A DNA stretch of 64,000 nt from assembly GCA_013399895.1 (NCBI GenBank), contig VXBA01001576.1, forward strand, positions 497,786-561,785, given 5' to 3'. Source of the DNA: Serilophus lunatus. Lineage: Eukaryota > Chordata > Aves > Passeriformes > Eurylaimidae. Shown in pieces: positions 1 through 12,360 of this stretch (position 1 is the stretch's first letter; every line of letters begins with the position of its first letter). The notes under the pieces are model-generated. The model searched no databases, was not told the origin of the DNA, and worked only from the letters and a program-made list of their open reading frames with translations. A program made the position numbers and the translations under genes.

Positions 1-402
1 AAAGTTGATGAGGTTTTCTGCAGGAAGTACATTGGCCTAACCAAACAAAAGGATTAGAGACAAATAGCATCATGCTGAGGTTCCACCATCTTATAGACAG
101 GTAATGGTTGTTTTGGAAGTGAAAATGGTTTGATTTCCCTGAGCTTACTTCACTAGGAAGTATTTTAAATCTGCCTCACTTCACCTGATTAACTTTAGGA
201 CACTTTCACATAATTGGACACAGGCATCTTAGGTGGATGATCCAATTAGAATTATTTTCCATATCTCCTGGAAAGTGTGAAATAACAATGGATAACTAAA
301 TCCACTGCTTGGATGTTGCCTGAGTGGCCATATAAGCTGCACTTGACTGGCTGCATAAACATTCAAATACTAACTAAAGTTGTGATACTTGATGTTGTCC
401 AG
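1..402. other. Intronic or upstream sequence, no feature seen
   Basis: This AT-rich stretch lies upstream of the first supported exon. It is probably intron of the left-hand gene, because the exon at 403 begins mid-codon and so needs earlier exons outside the window. I see no repeat, RNA gene or open frame in it. Confidence 0.4.
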
Positions 403-3400
403 GTGCCTGCAAACAGGTCAGCAAGAACAAGCCAGCCAAGCATTGAAGGTAATTCGTAGTCACGAGGAAGAGGGTGAAGACTGCAGCCTGACTGACTGCT
501 CTGAAGATGAGTTGAGGAAGGCCTATGATGAGGACCTCACTGAAGGGATTTCACTTGATTCTTCTTGCCACTCCAGTCTCTCCCAGTCTTCCTCAGGTAC
601 TGGACCTAAACCTCTGGGGAAGGGTTAGCATCAGCGTAGGAGCATGGGCTACATGGGGGCCAGCTGTATTAACCATCAGTTGCTATATTTCAGCATGGAT
701 CTGTAGAATTAAGAGGAACAAAGGTGATCTTAAACTAGCTTGGCATCAAGTCTAGAGAAAGGACGTGCCTCTGCCTTTTACCATGTGTCATTAATTTACA
801 GTAGTGCTAGGTGAGTCTTAAATACTGTCATTCCAACTGAGATATATTTGAACCCAGTTGGCATTGATGTAAATAATGACTGAGCTAATGATTAACTGGG
901 AAACTGGGAGTTCTGGAAAGGTGTACAACTAAAGGGATCACAGAATCATGGAACATGCTGAGTTGGAAGGGACCCACAAGGGCCATCAAAGTCCAACTCC
1001 TGGCCCTGCACAAGACCTTCCCCAAGAGTCTCACCATGCGCCCAAGAGTATTGTCTAAACACTTCATGAACTCTGCCAGACTTAGTGCTGTGACCGCTTC
1101 TTTGGGGAGCCTGTTCCAGTACCCAGTCACTCTCTGGGTGAAGAACCTTTTTCTAACATCCAACCTAAATCTCTCCTGGCATCGCTTCATGTCATTCCCT
1201 CAGGTCCTGTCACTGATCACCACAGACAAGAGATCAGTGCCTGCCCCTCATCTTCTCCTCATGCTTTGCTACTTGTTGAATATTGTCTTTAAGAATATTA
1301 GAAACATTAATAATGGTTATTCCAAACGTATATCAAAGAGAGGACCTTACAAAATTATAACTTTAATCTTTTTCTATTGTTAATAATAACTCTTTTTTCT
1401 CAATAAATAAAAGCACGTGAGTTTTAATTTTACATTTCTTTCAAGGGCAAAAATGGATCTATTAAAATTTGGAAAAGTATAATATATTTTGGGGGGAAAA
1501 ATCCCAGAAATGTCATTAAACCATTCAAAGCTTCTCTGTGTGTTAACAGTAATATAAACAATATCTCCTTAACAAGAACAGAAGCTGTTTGGAAAATTTA
1601 AAGGAATGGCAAATTATCCAGTGACCACAGAAGTCTTAGGATTATGATCTCATGGTCTCTTTAGATTTAATCTCATTTTTTTAGATTTTATATTATTTAT
1701 TTAGATTGCGTATTATGGTCTCATCATCTTTGTAAATTGAGAAGACAATGCCACATCTCACAGTCTGTCAGTGCCATGCCCTACAGCACTATGAAAGTGA
1801 ATGGTTGGGCATAGTTCTGACCATCTTGTAACCAACTCTGCTGAGAGAATATGGAGTGGTTTGAAATCTAGTATTATCTAAAATGGCAGGGTATAATGAC
1901 CCAGATCCCAAATCACAAGCAGAATGGTGTCCTACCCAATGTTTCTCACAGAAGAACTTATTGCTGGAAACAATCCTTCTGACCAGAAAAGGAGCTTTAC
2001 TCATCTGAGTAAAGCCCCTCTTATGTAAAAGTGTTTGCAGCATCAGATCCATATAAACTTCTTCTTTGGAAGGCATTGAATGTTATTTTGAGCTCTTGAG
2101 TCAGGCATACCAGTCTCTCAGAGTATCTATAGTTAAAAACAAATTAAAAAACCCTACGATGTTTAGACAGTTTTAAAGCATATAGTATGATGCAAACTGT
2201 TCAGTGAAAATTTTATATCAGGTTTATATGGTTACCTAGCCATCAATTAGGAGCTGCAAAGCTGAACTTTCTGGGCCAGGGTTTTGGTGGTACATTCTTT
2301 AGATTATGTTCCTGCCCTGGACCCTGAACATCGGACACTTTAGGTACAGTTGGTTCTTTTAATAGACAAGAGCAATCGGATCCCTACTAAATATAGAATG
2401 GTTGTTTCTTTCAGTAGACAAGAGCAATCAGATCCCTGCTATGTGTAGAAGGGTTTTAAGGATATATACATGTTCATTTTATTTATAAGTCAGCAACCAG
2501 CTTTTTCTTCTCTGTATGTTGCACCCGAGGATTACATGGGTTAAATATGAACACCCAGATAGTAGCCTGGCATGCAGGGCTGTATTTTCCCTGGCATTCA
2601 GGCACTTTCCATAATTTTAAAGCTAATCTCAAAATTATGAGATTCTGTGATCTCTGCCTCCAAATAAAAAAACCAAGTGGATCCATTCCTGTGCCTTGCA
2701 CTTCAAATCGCTGGAAGGAGTTCTCGGGTATTTGAAACAAGCCAGTGCAGACACTGGCCAGGAATGATGCAGGTGTGATCCTGCCCGAGAACAGCAGGGA
2801 GAGTGGGCTGGTCTATCCCTCTTGAGCTCTGCATGGCTTGTGAGCAGTTGTGGTGCTTGGCACATCATCAGCAGTACTGGCAGGGAAGCTGCCAAAGAGC
2901 CCAAACCCCTGAATATCGGAGTAAGCAACTCAACATGGCCAGCATCACTGTGGGACAGATCTGCCCACCCAGCTCCATCACACAGCATCTCCAAAACCCT
3001 TTACTCACTGGGTTAGCTATTTAGGAGTAAGATGAGCTGGTAAATCACTGCACTTTTCACTCTGTTTCAGGTTCATCACAGGCTCAGGAGGGTGCAGTAT
3101 TCTCTACCCCAAGCCGTTGTTTAATTCCATCCCCTCCAAAAACCCCTTCCCCTGAATCTTTAATGGGTGTTGCAGCAAGACCCTTGAAAACAAGGAACCA
3201 CAGGGTAAGATGCTTAAAAATACCTAGTCAAGAGGAGGACAGGCAGTGTACACAAGGCCGGTCAAGGGCTCAACAAGAAAATTCAGACCAGCCTCTGGAC
3301 AAGGAACTTGCTCTCCTGAGCCTGCACAAGATACCAGCTTCTTCTGGATCCCAAAACCAGCACCAGCCTGCTGGCTGCACTGGCCAACAAAGGCCTATTC

Positions 3401-4328
3401 TAGGACCAACAGCCGTTGGATCAACAAGGATCAGGTATCTACTCTGCTGGCAGCAGTGTCTGGGAAAATGGCAGGAAAAAGCAGACTTCTGTGTTGTCTC
3501 TGGAGTCTCCTGCCTATTCTGTAAAAAGAATTCCTTTTATTTGTTCTGACATTTACCTTTGTCTCTCTAATGTTAAATGAAACATTTTCTCATGTTTCTT
3601 ATAGCTTGAATTTTGGAAGTTTTGTATGTTCTTAAAATAATAGCCCAGCACTTTGCTGTGTTCTTATTTCTCCATTTTCCTGTTCCCCACACAGAGCCAA
3701 TGCTGTGTCTGTTGCAGAGCTCTTTTTGTGACACTTATTCGAGATTCTTCTTGAGTAAACTCCAGGACAAGTTTCCGACATCCCACTTAGGTTTTTCTCT
3801 CTGACATGAATTCATGTCATGAGCTCTGGAAAATAAAGTAGGCATTAAGAAGTGTCACATGCACCAAAACATGGTTATTTCTGAACCCATTTACTGTAAG
3901 ATGAGCATCTTGTTGTTTCTTTGAAGAAATACAACTGAGGACTTGGGATATGACTTAACATAGTCATTATGGAGTCAGTATAGGCAGAGAGCACATGGCT
4001 TATGTGGGAAGCTGGTGTTCCTTGTGCTTCTCCCAGGCCTGGCAGCTTTCAGTTCAGTTTTCAGAGCTGTTGAGGAGAATGCAGATTTCCAGATCCAGAC
4101 TGCAGCCTCACCACAGCACTTCTTCTTTTTCTCAGGCCCGTCATGGAAGAGAGCCCTTCTGGAGAGATCAACCATCAACATCCAGCTGTCTGCTCATCCA
4201 CAAAAGCCTCAGAGAGTTTTAGGCTGATGAATGCTGCTTGGCCCCTGACTGCCAGGGCTGTGCTGCAGTCATTGCCAGGCAGAACCACTGCCACAACAAA
4301 AACTCAGAGCAGAAGTCCTCAGTCTTAG
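403..4328 (+). CDS. LRRC56: Last coding exons of a probable LRRC56 (leucine-rich repeat protein 56), 5' part outside window
   Basis: Three exons join in frame: about 403-596, 3071-3434 and 4136-4328 (stop TAG 4326-4328). The first ends in phase 1 before GTACTG, the second starts after TTTCAG and ends in phase 2 before GTATCT, and the third starts after TTCTCAG. The encoded tail is acidic, then Ser/Pro-rich, and disordered; it includes EEEGEDCSLTDCSEDE and IPSPPKTPSPES. Mammalian LRRC56 also has a Ser/Pro-rich tail with an SPPK-type motif followed by a basic LxxRxxRxR segment, matched here by LKTRNHRVRCLK. LRRC56 is a ciliary protein linked to dynein arm assembly; its leucine-rich repeats would lie outside the window. 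The name rests on this weak resemblance plus order relative to RASSF7. Alternatively exon 2 could be terminal, running to TGA at 3547-3549 with AATAAA at 3832, or exon 2 could end at 3204 (donor GTAAGA) and join an in-frame exon after CCCAG near 4035. The first acceptor is weak; 417 is an alternative start. Confidence 0.5.
937..1270 (-). mobile_element. CR1 LINE fragment, 3' end (5'-truncated), in an intron
   Basis: Read on the minus strand, this matches the 3' part of an avian CR1 retrotransposon: the C-terminal tail of ORF2 (FRLDVRKRFFTQRV, then YWNRLPKEAV) followed by the short 3' UTR ending in the ATTCTGTGAT-type 3' terminus near 937-950. CR1 copies are usually 5'-truncated and lack long target-site duplications, as here. 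It lies in the intron between the first two exons of the left-hand gene, antisense to it. It stays close to the consensus I remember, so it is probably not among the oldest copies. The minus-strand open frame 885-1190 is this ORF2 relic, not a host gene. Confidence 0.93.
2351..2450. repeat. Two-copy tandem duplication, about 50 bp per unit
   Basis: Unit 1 (2351-2398) and unit 2 (2399-2450) share a core reading TAGACAAGAGCAATC, then a GATCCCT stretch, with a few substitutions and a short length difference at the pyrimidine-rich start. It is a local duplication within an intron, with no sign of function. Confidence 0.8.
3832..3837 (+). terminator. AATAAA poly(A) signal candidate after the second exon of the left gene
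   Basis: A canonical AATAAA lies about 280 bases after the TGA at 3547-3549 that would end a read-through version of exon 3071-3434. I see no AATAAA in the first 800 bases after the stop at 4328. This hexamer may therefore serve a shorter transcript, or may show that the second exon is the true last exon. Confidence 0.35.
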
Positions 4329-7300
4329 AAAATACCCAGTTTTCAACATGTGTTGGAGCCATGTACACAGCTCAGTCATGAAGGATCAATGCTATCTTTC
4401 ACCTTCTGCAAGCTAAACACAGAGCTGTGCAAGTAGAGCAATTCAAACAAATGACATGATTTGCCTCAATTCAGGATGCAGCTGATCCAGAAATACTTTA
4501 AAGAGCAACCACTGATCAACCAAAGAGCTAATGAACCTCTTATTATAGAAAAATGTGGTTATTTCTGCAACTTTCCTGCACTAAAACAGAACAAATTCTG
4601 TGGTATTTCCTCTTAACCACACCATGCCCTGCTTTATGAGTCAGGCAGGGACTCTGAGCAAAGCAGAGCATGGACCCTGCTGTTTGTGGTGTGGGCTGGA
4701 GGAGGTGGCGAGGCAGCAGCCATGCCATCTATCTTTTGCAGTCCTGATGAGGGCCAAAACCAAGACCTTGAGAGGAAGTGTTGACCCAGGTGGGTTCTAA
4801 GAGAGAGGTTCATTGCCTGAAGAAGAGCCCAGGAAGGCTGGATAGTTTCAGAGCTTATGCCCTCACGGGAGCTCAGCCCATTCACAGCATCAGAGGTTCT
4901 GGGAGCTATGGGAGCAAATACTGAACAAGTGGCTCATCCAAATATTAATATTTATTTCCTTCATAGCTACTTGGAAGGATTTCTCTCACTTCTCTGAATA
5001 GACATTGCATTCCAGGTATCAGCAGGTGTCGGAGCATCTCCTGCATATGCCTTCTACCTCCATCCTACCTCTAGCTTTTTTAGACCAAATAGACTTTTCA
5101 ATTTAATATAATTCAAAGATAAGATAAAAAAAAGCAAAGCAAGAAAAAAAAAAGCAAAGATAAAGTAGGGATGTAAGGGAATAATCTCTTGTTTTTTCAA
5201 TAGAGCATTTGTTATATTCAGATGAGATTCAAAAGATCTGTTTTAGTGACTGCAAACTGAGATGCTGTTCCAAATGACTGTGCCTTACAATTCATTGATG
5301 TTGTAGTCTGAAACCAAGCATCATCACATTTTTTTCCAGTTTAAATTACTATGGTTAGATTATATTTTTAAATCAGTATAAAACAGTAATTACATGATGA
5401 GTTAATGATTTTGTTTATGTCTCCTTTCTGCTGGCCATCTTAACATAGAGAAGCAGAATAATAGACAAAAGTCCTTAAACTTCCTTTTGTCATGGATCTT
5501 CTTGCACCACTTTCTCCTACAAAATAGTCTGGAGCTTGAAGCTGGTTTACCCAGTCTTGGTGAGCCCTAACAAAAATCATCCATCAAAAATCATTAGAAA
5601 CTATGTGACATGACTCTATGCAATACTATGGATAGAGGTAGAATTTCCTGTCAGATATCACCTGTCAACTTGATTTTTTGCCAGTGTCACTGACCATTCC
5701 ATCAAAAAAAAAATCTGACCTTGTAAAGGAAAGCAGACAAAAAAGAAAGGAAAGGAAGTGACAGCATAGTTTTCAGAAGCTCTCTGTACCCTCCCTGCCC
5801 GCTTGAAGTCTACTTGAAGTATGCTGTCATTCAGCACAGGTGACAATCAGGCCCTTCTCTATATCCAGGGTCAAATCAGTGGGTGGTGGGTAGGACTGTC
5901 TCTTCTAAATAGTCAGAGCCTCCTTCTCAATTGGCATCTTTGATTTCAAAGGGGCAAAGAGGGAAAAAAAAAATAAGTGAGGTTTGTGTATGTAAGCTGG
6001 GGTGGCTAGATGGATCTGGATGTGTGCGTCTGCAAATGCAAAACTCTGGGTACAGAGCTGGAAAGTCTCTCAAAAGCACCTATGATCTTGTCTTGCCACA
6101 AACTCAGCATGGCTCTTGATGTGTACAGAGCAAGAAGCTTCTCTGTGGCGGCAGAGAGTATGTGGGGAAATGGTCAGAAAACACAGCTCTGCCCTTTTGC
6201 GAGGGGAAATACAAGTCACTGAGGGCTTCATCAAAGCTGTTTGACTCAGAGTTTCCTGTTTTACCTTTCCTTCACGTACTCCACTGGTAACTCTCAGGGG
6301 TGCAGGCACTGTGTGACCTTCAAAACAGTCACCCCACCCCTTACTAACCAGCTGTGCTCCACTGGTGGCCTAACCGAGGCAGTCACATCCTGTGTAGTGG
6401 TGTGGCATGTGTTCACAGAGACAGGAGATGTCAAATGCCAAAGTCAACCAGGGCTTTAATAAGCTAATTAGAAAATGTCAGGCATGACAAACTACTCATG
6501 AACTCAGTTCTTTTGGCCTAAACAGGAAATATACGGAGAGTTTCATTGTGTGGGGGTTTATTGCTGTTTCTCCTGCTAAAATCCTACATTGGTCCTGTGA
6601 ATATGGACAAAGTCCTTTAATGAACAAACTTATTCCCATTCATGCCTTTGGAGACTCTTAATATTTGTCTCAACAGGATTCTTGCTTCCAGTTGGATGTG
6701 ACCAGTTTCAGATGTACAATACCAGGGTCCATCTCCTTGTTCTTCTAATGGGTGAGGAGCTGCTGATGCCTTTAAATATCTTACTGCCTTAATGGGATTT
6801 TCTGCTGGCTGCCAAATTGATGTCTAGTGTGTAAGCTGGAGAGGAGGGTGGGAACTGTTCCCCTCACCTATTAATAAGTCAGCACTGCAGGGAAAGTTTT
6901 TTGCTGGGAGCCAAGTCTCATCATTACATGCTGCTAAGAGAGGGGTGGAGAGTGGTTAGCTTGGAACAGCTGCCCTGCAGGGAGCAGAACTAAGAACAAA
7001 AGGAATTGGCTCAAAGCGACAATGCTGCAGCATTAGCAGAAGCACAATCCATCCAGGAGGCTTCTCAGCATCATTTAGCTGGTGTCCTGTGAGCAGCTCT
7101 GTTGGAGTGGCTCGTGTTGCCCTTCAGCTGGAGCTTGAAAAAAATATGGGAGAAAGAAGTAGGGAGCTGTGTGCCAGTCAGCCAGTTATTTCAGTGTCTA
7201 AAAATTATCCCTCTTACTGAAGGGGAGCATGTCTAGGACAGGATCTCACTCAGACAAACAGGCCATGACAAGCAAAGGTGGCTCCAGCTCAGACTTGGAC

Positions 7301-10300
7301 CTTGTTCTATGCCTCTTAGCTCTGCAGAGCCCTGCCCATTGCAGAGACACCTTAGCATCCCATTTGGAGACAGACCAAAGGGGATGCTAGCCCTGTCCAA
7401 TGTCCCCATCACAGCTGTGTGCGCAGCCCACTGCTGCAGGGCTCACAGCTGTTGTACTTATTACTGAGGCCATTTCTCTCACTGAGGATTTGGGATTGTT
7501 TTGCACTTGGAACAAATTCATGTTCATTAAAGGATGAAGAGGACATGCTTTCTTTGGCTGTCAAGGCGGAGAAAGCCTGGGAGATGTTCAGGAGTGAAAG
7601 TCTGGCACATGCCTCCTCTTCAAATACATGCAAATGACAGATCAGCTCAGGATCGTTTCCTACATGGTTCCTTGACTTGTTCAGAGCCCACCATATTTGG
7701 ACTTATTGTCATGGGCAGTGTCTACATTCATGGAAGAACACAGACACAATAGTGCCAGTCTCTCTGTGGATAAAACAAGGTCTGTGGTGGCTTAGATGGT
7801 ACCATCCAGGGCAAGGGAAGATGAATCCTGGCCATGTTTTTATTGTGTCTTGTTCCTCTAAATTTACCCAGGGAATGCTGGAAATGTACTGGCTGGGACA
7901 AAGGATCAGCCTGAAGAGTGGAGACAGCATGGAAACGTGTGACTGCTGGGGCATCTCAAGTCAGTACATATGGCTCTTTGAGCAGGCCTGTGAAGCTTTT
8001 GGACCTTCCAGGGAGATGCAGGTAGGGGGACAAGTAGGTCAGGACAGCTGCAGGACAGCAAGGAGGACTTTTTCTGGCCTGGATTCAAGGTACTGACACA
8101 GACTGTGAACTGGTGGTGCAGGCAGAGAGCTGGCCTGTTGCAGATCCATCTGGGAGTACAGGTCTGCTGCCCAATCCCCAGAAAAGGGGGATATCCATCT
8201 GCCATCTCCTCAAAGAGGGGGAGGCTGGCTGGGCCTTCAGAAACTAGCTAGCTGGGAGGTGACCCAGGTAATGGAGATCCTGCCTGGGAGGTTTCTTGCT
8301 GTCACCAGAAATAAAACAACCTTTAAGTGACAGCCTTAGGGACAATGGAGTAATTTTTCAGCTCTGCACTACTTTCCTACAGCTCAAGAACAAATTGTAA
8401 TCCGAGAGGAGATGTAGCATGGTTTTACACAGGCAACAAGAGCAGGGGCTTGCTCTGACCCATCCCTCAAACAAGAGATCTGCCACTGTCCCATCCTCTT
8501 CCCACTGTCATCAGAAACCTCATTGTGGCTGTGCATCCTGTCTGGCTCTCAGCATGATTGGGATAAAATTAATGGAGTAATTGAGATAATTTTCTAAGAG
8601 TGCCAGGGGATGATGGCCTTGCAATGGGATCCTCCTGCATGACACAGCGTACACCAGAAAAATCAAACATCGTGTTCATGGGTGGAGAGTTGCGGTATTA
8701 TTTATAAATGAAGCCTGAGGAAAAGAGTGACTGCAACCAGGCAAGCGCCGCTTTAGCTAAAGAGCAAAGAGGAACATCTTGGAATGGACGCTAGAGGGAA
8801 GAAGAGAGTCTCACAAGTGTAAAAGGCTCGGAAACCAAACCCAGGCAGCTCCCTCCAGGGCGTTTGGGAGGCGTTCGGCACTCAGGGAGTCAACATTTTC
8901 TTTTTTACCTTACCCAGCATCCAGCGTGCTGGCCTCGTGTGATGTCCCCAGATGCACTATGCTAGTAGTGGCTTGCTATATCACACACGACTTTGATTTC
9001 TTTGGAAATGTAGGAAGCCTGCAGTGCCCTCAAAGTGTAATGGAGAGCATCTCACACCTGTCTTGACACTGGAATGCTGTGGTACTTTCAGGCATTATGG
9101 ACTGTGCTCCCCAGTGCCATTGGGCAAGTCCCTGCTACTAGGTCTTCCAGTCTGAAACCAGTCCTTTCCCAGCCCAGCTGTGTGAAAGCACTCTGACACT
9201 TCTCTTTATTCCCATCCTTGCTTCTTCTATCCTTCCCCTGCCCTGCACCCAGCTCAGTCCATCACCTGCAAACAACTGCTGGCATCCTGGTACCTCTGTG
9301 GCAGGACCTCACTTGAATAGTGGTGTAAGCTAGGCGTGGTTTGCATGTGTTGATGCTCTTCTCCCTTCCATGGCTTTCCACCTGCAGAGATCCTGATCCT
9401 CCTCCTGACGTCAGGACAGCAGTAGGAGACTCTGGAGGGTTGCAAGGGACAACACAGAAGCAGCCATGAGGGCTGGTCCCAAAGGCCACCACCCAGCCCA
9501 TGTCATTCCTGTCCCAGCCCTATCCCCATGTGGAGCCTGGCAAAAATCAATTCCCACATTCTTATGGCTGCTCTGTGAGCAGGATCAGACCCTTCTTTCC
9601 TAACAGCGAGCACCAGCCCCTTTGCTGCTGCAGGCTGCTGTTACCAGCATCATCCACACCCCAGGAGACATCTAGAGCTGTGACAGGGGCATAAAGGTGA
9701 GGACTACAGTACTTGCTCTCTCCTCGCCAGCCAAAACACATTGTCCCTGGCCATGCTGCCTGTAGGGACAGTGCTGAGCACGTGCTGTCCCCTGGTTGTG
9801 CCCTGGGCCGATCGAGGCTGTCCAGACCAGGGCTGTGCCAGGGCACACATTAACCAAGGGTACAGGCAGTCGTGGCTGCACTGTCTGCCTCGTAAAGGAG
9901 CTACTGCCCCATCATGTTCAGGGAGAGAAAGAAAAGGTGAAACTGCCATGGGAGGAAGCAGTGGAAACATTTGGGAGATCTGCCCCAGAAGGAAGGCACT
10001 CAAGGATCAGAGAAGGAAGCACACACTGCAATGGGCAGCCCAGGGGAGATGGACATGCCAGCAGCAGGAGTCAGGTTGGGAGTACCACGTAATTCTGTCA
10101 CAGGAGGAGAAGCATGTTCTGCTGGATCAGATGTGGAGGTAGTAACAAGGCAGGGGTGAGGGACACCCTCCAAAGCAACACCTCTCTCAAGAGTGGAGGG
10201 GTTAAAGTAGATCATGGTGTTTCCAGAACACTTGAATGACTGCTAATGTCTTGCCAAGGTAAGCATCTTCCAGGGTCTGGGTATGGATCTGACAGCTCTT

Positions 10301-10945
10301 ACCAGAAAAAGCCCTTAGCTACGCACCAGGAACAATAGCCAGGATCAGGAGATGGACATCTTGTCCAGGAGAAGGGGATTTCTTGGATTAGTCACCAAAA
10401 CTTCCCCTGTTCAGAAGCTCAGTCCCAAAACTGCTAGGATCCTCCTAGGAATGTCTCCTGCTGCATCTCCGGGTGGGGCTTCACAGTGATAGCAAGCAAT
10501 TAAAAATGTTCAGGTGTCTTTTAGGGTCAAAACAACAAATACCTTTTTCCCTTGGATGGTCATTAACAAAATTTATTTTTAAATTAAAAAGCTCAAAAAC
10601 TCTGCTTTCCCTGCTTTCTCCTATCTCTTTCATCTAGTATCAGTTTTGGTAGTTTTGAAGAGGGAAAAGAGAGGTATTCCTTTCCCCGTTCTATTGTCTT
10701 TGCCCAATCCTGAATTTCTTTTATTATAAACAGTCCAGAGAAAGTAGGAATCCAAACAGAAACAAGGGTTTGTGGCATGTAAGGATTAGTGGCATGTAAA
10801 AATGAGACGCCCTTGCTGTGGAAAAAGTGATTCACTTAAGATCATGCAACTTTGTGAGTGATTTACAGAAGAAGGGACAGAGATGAAAAGGGGCTGCCAT
10901 GTCATGCTGACATTTGGGGAAGTGGCCAAAAATGCAAGAGGCAGA
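4329..10945. other. Intergenic stretch downstream of the left gene, no gene supported
   Basis: Start of this stretch is probably 3' UTR of the left gene, although no clear AATAAA appears before 5.2 kb. A-rich simple sequence occurs at 5125-5160. Open frames are below about 140 codons, overlap on both strands, lack splice-consistent neighbours and match no protein I recognise, as expected by chance. Confidence 0.6.
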
Positions 10946-10948
10946 CTT

Positions 10949-10999
10949 TGTGTGTGTGCACCTGTGTGTGACTCTCTGTGTGTCTGTGTGTGTGTCTGC
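10949..10999. repeat. (TG)n-rich imperfect microsatellite
   Basis: TG dinucleotides are interrupted by CACC and CTC. It is an ordinary simple repeat; the Thr/His-rich minus-strand open frames across it are artefacts of the repeat. Confidence 0.85.
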
Positions 11000-12216
11000 T
11001 CTTTGACAAATGCCAAGCGCTGGGATGGCTCCAGCATCACTGTCACTCGGCCCTGAGTCAGGAAAGGAGGGCATGGGAGGTCAAACGAGGGCTCTAGAGG
11101 GGAGTTGGGATTCAGGAGTGTCATTGACAGAATGGAAGTTTCAGACAACATCTATCATGGAGACCCTCCCGTTGAGTCGTGAGGGTGAGAAAGAACCCCC
11201 TCGCTTCCTTAACTCCTTCTCAGAGAGGAGTCTAAGTGCAACTGGATTCCATCCTACTCCCAGATTTGATCAACTGTGTATGTCTAAAGGATTATATAGG
11301 TGTAACTGAGCCTTTATACAACTTTGTCCTACAGAATTAATGACGGCAAACTATATATGAATAGAGTGATTATTTAAATTATGATGATAATGATTAGACT
11401 AAAACACTTTAATCAGAATTGTTTACTACAGAATATAGATAGTTGGAACTACTAGTATAGTCCACTATTTCTTGAAACCATATTGAAGCAATGATATTAA
11501 AGCTAGCAAAGTAATTATTAAGTAGAGATTGATGTTACTCACCCATACCAACCACCATATCTCTTTTGCTTAATCTTGAGGAGTATCCTTGAGGAGTGTC
11601 TCCACTCAAGAGAGGAATCTCCCACGGGTTCTATGATGTTAGAAGACCCTGTCATTAAAAAGTGGGACTGAGCTTTTATATTACAAAGTGATTGACTATT
11701 AGTCATAGGCCAGCTGTGTCAGCTCAGCAGCCTTTGGCTCAGCACCATTAGATAAGTTGTCAGTACTATCACTTGTTGGTTCCTTTATCAGGAACTTTGT
11801 CTGCCACCTCTTCACTGGTGCCAGTTTCTGTCAAGAAACATTGTTTTTCATGTCCTCAGAATGTTTAACTTTGGGATTGACGAGTCAGGCTGGTTTCATC
11901 ATTCTTCAGCACCAGAAGCAGTGTGAACTCCCTTCTCCATCCATCACTGATAACTTGCAAATAGGGTAAATTTGAGCTGGTTTACCTCCACTGAGGCAGA
12001 GCATCCTGCTACAAGGAGGGCTTATCCATCAAGACCCTGATGGCTCTAATTCACCCACTACCAATCCAATGTGGGGCAATGTGGAGATAAGAAAGAACTA
12101 CAAATTCATTTCTCCATTGTCAACTCTTGGTAGGTTTTTTGTCTCCCTATAGTTGCTTGAAACAGCATAGTTCCCAAGGGAGGTTCTGGCAGAAAGATTG
12201 AGAATCCTTTCATTCT

Positions 12217-12360
12217 AGATCATAGAATGGTTTGTGTTTGAAGGAACCTTAAAAATCACATAGTTCCAACCTCACTGCCACGGGCAAGGATGCCCCAGGC
12301 TTTGTGCTACCCCAGGGCACAGACCCCGTCCGCCCTGCCACAGCTCTCCCCTGCCCCTGA
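12217..12360 (-). mobile_element. CR1 LINE 3' UTR fragment
   Basis: The start, TCATAGAATGGTTTG then GAAGGAACCTTAAAAATCAC, followed by TTCCAACCTCACTGCC, is the reverse complement of the 3' end of a classic avian CR1 (consensus form TCATAGAATGGTTTGGGTTGGAAGGGACCTTAAAGATC). Only the 3' UTR remains, and several substitutions show that it is older than the copy at 937. Confidence 0.88.

Noticed and set aside
885..1190. 101-codon minus-strand frame
   Set aside because: It is the C-terminal part of the CR1 LINE ORF2 with its 3' UTR, not a host gene.
10832..11074. Thr/His-rich minus-strand frames
   Set aside because: They translate the TG microsatellite at 10949-10999.
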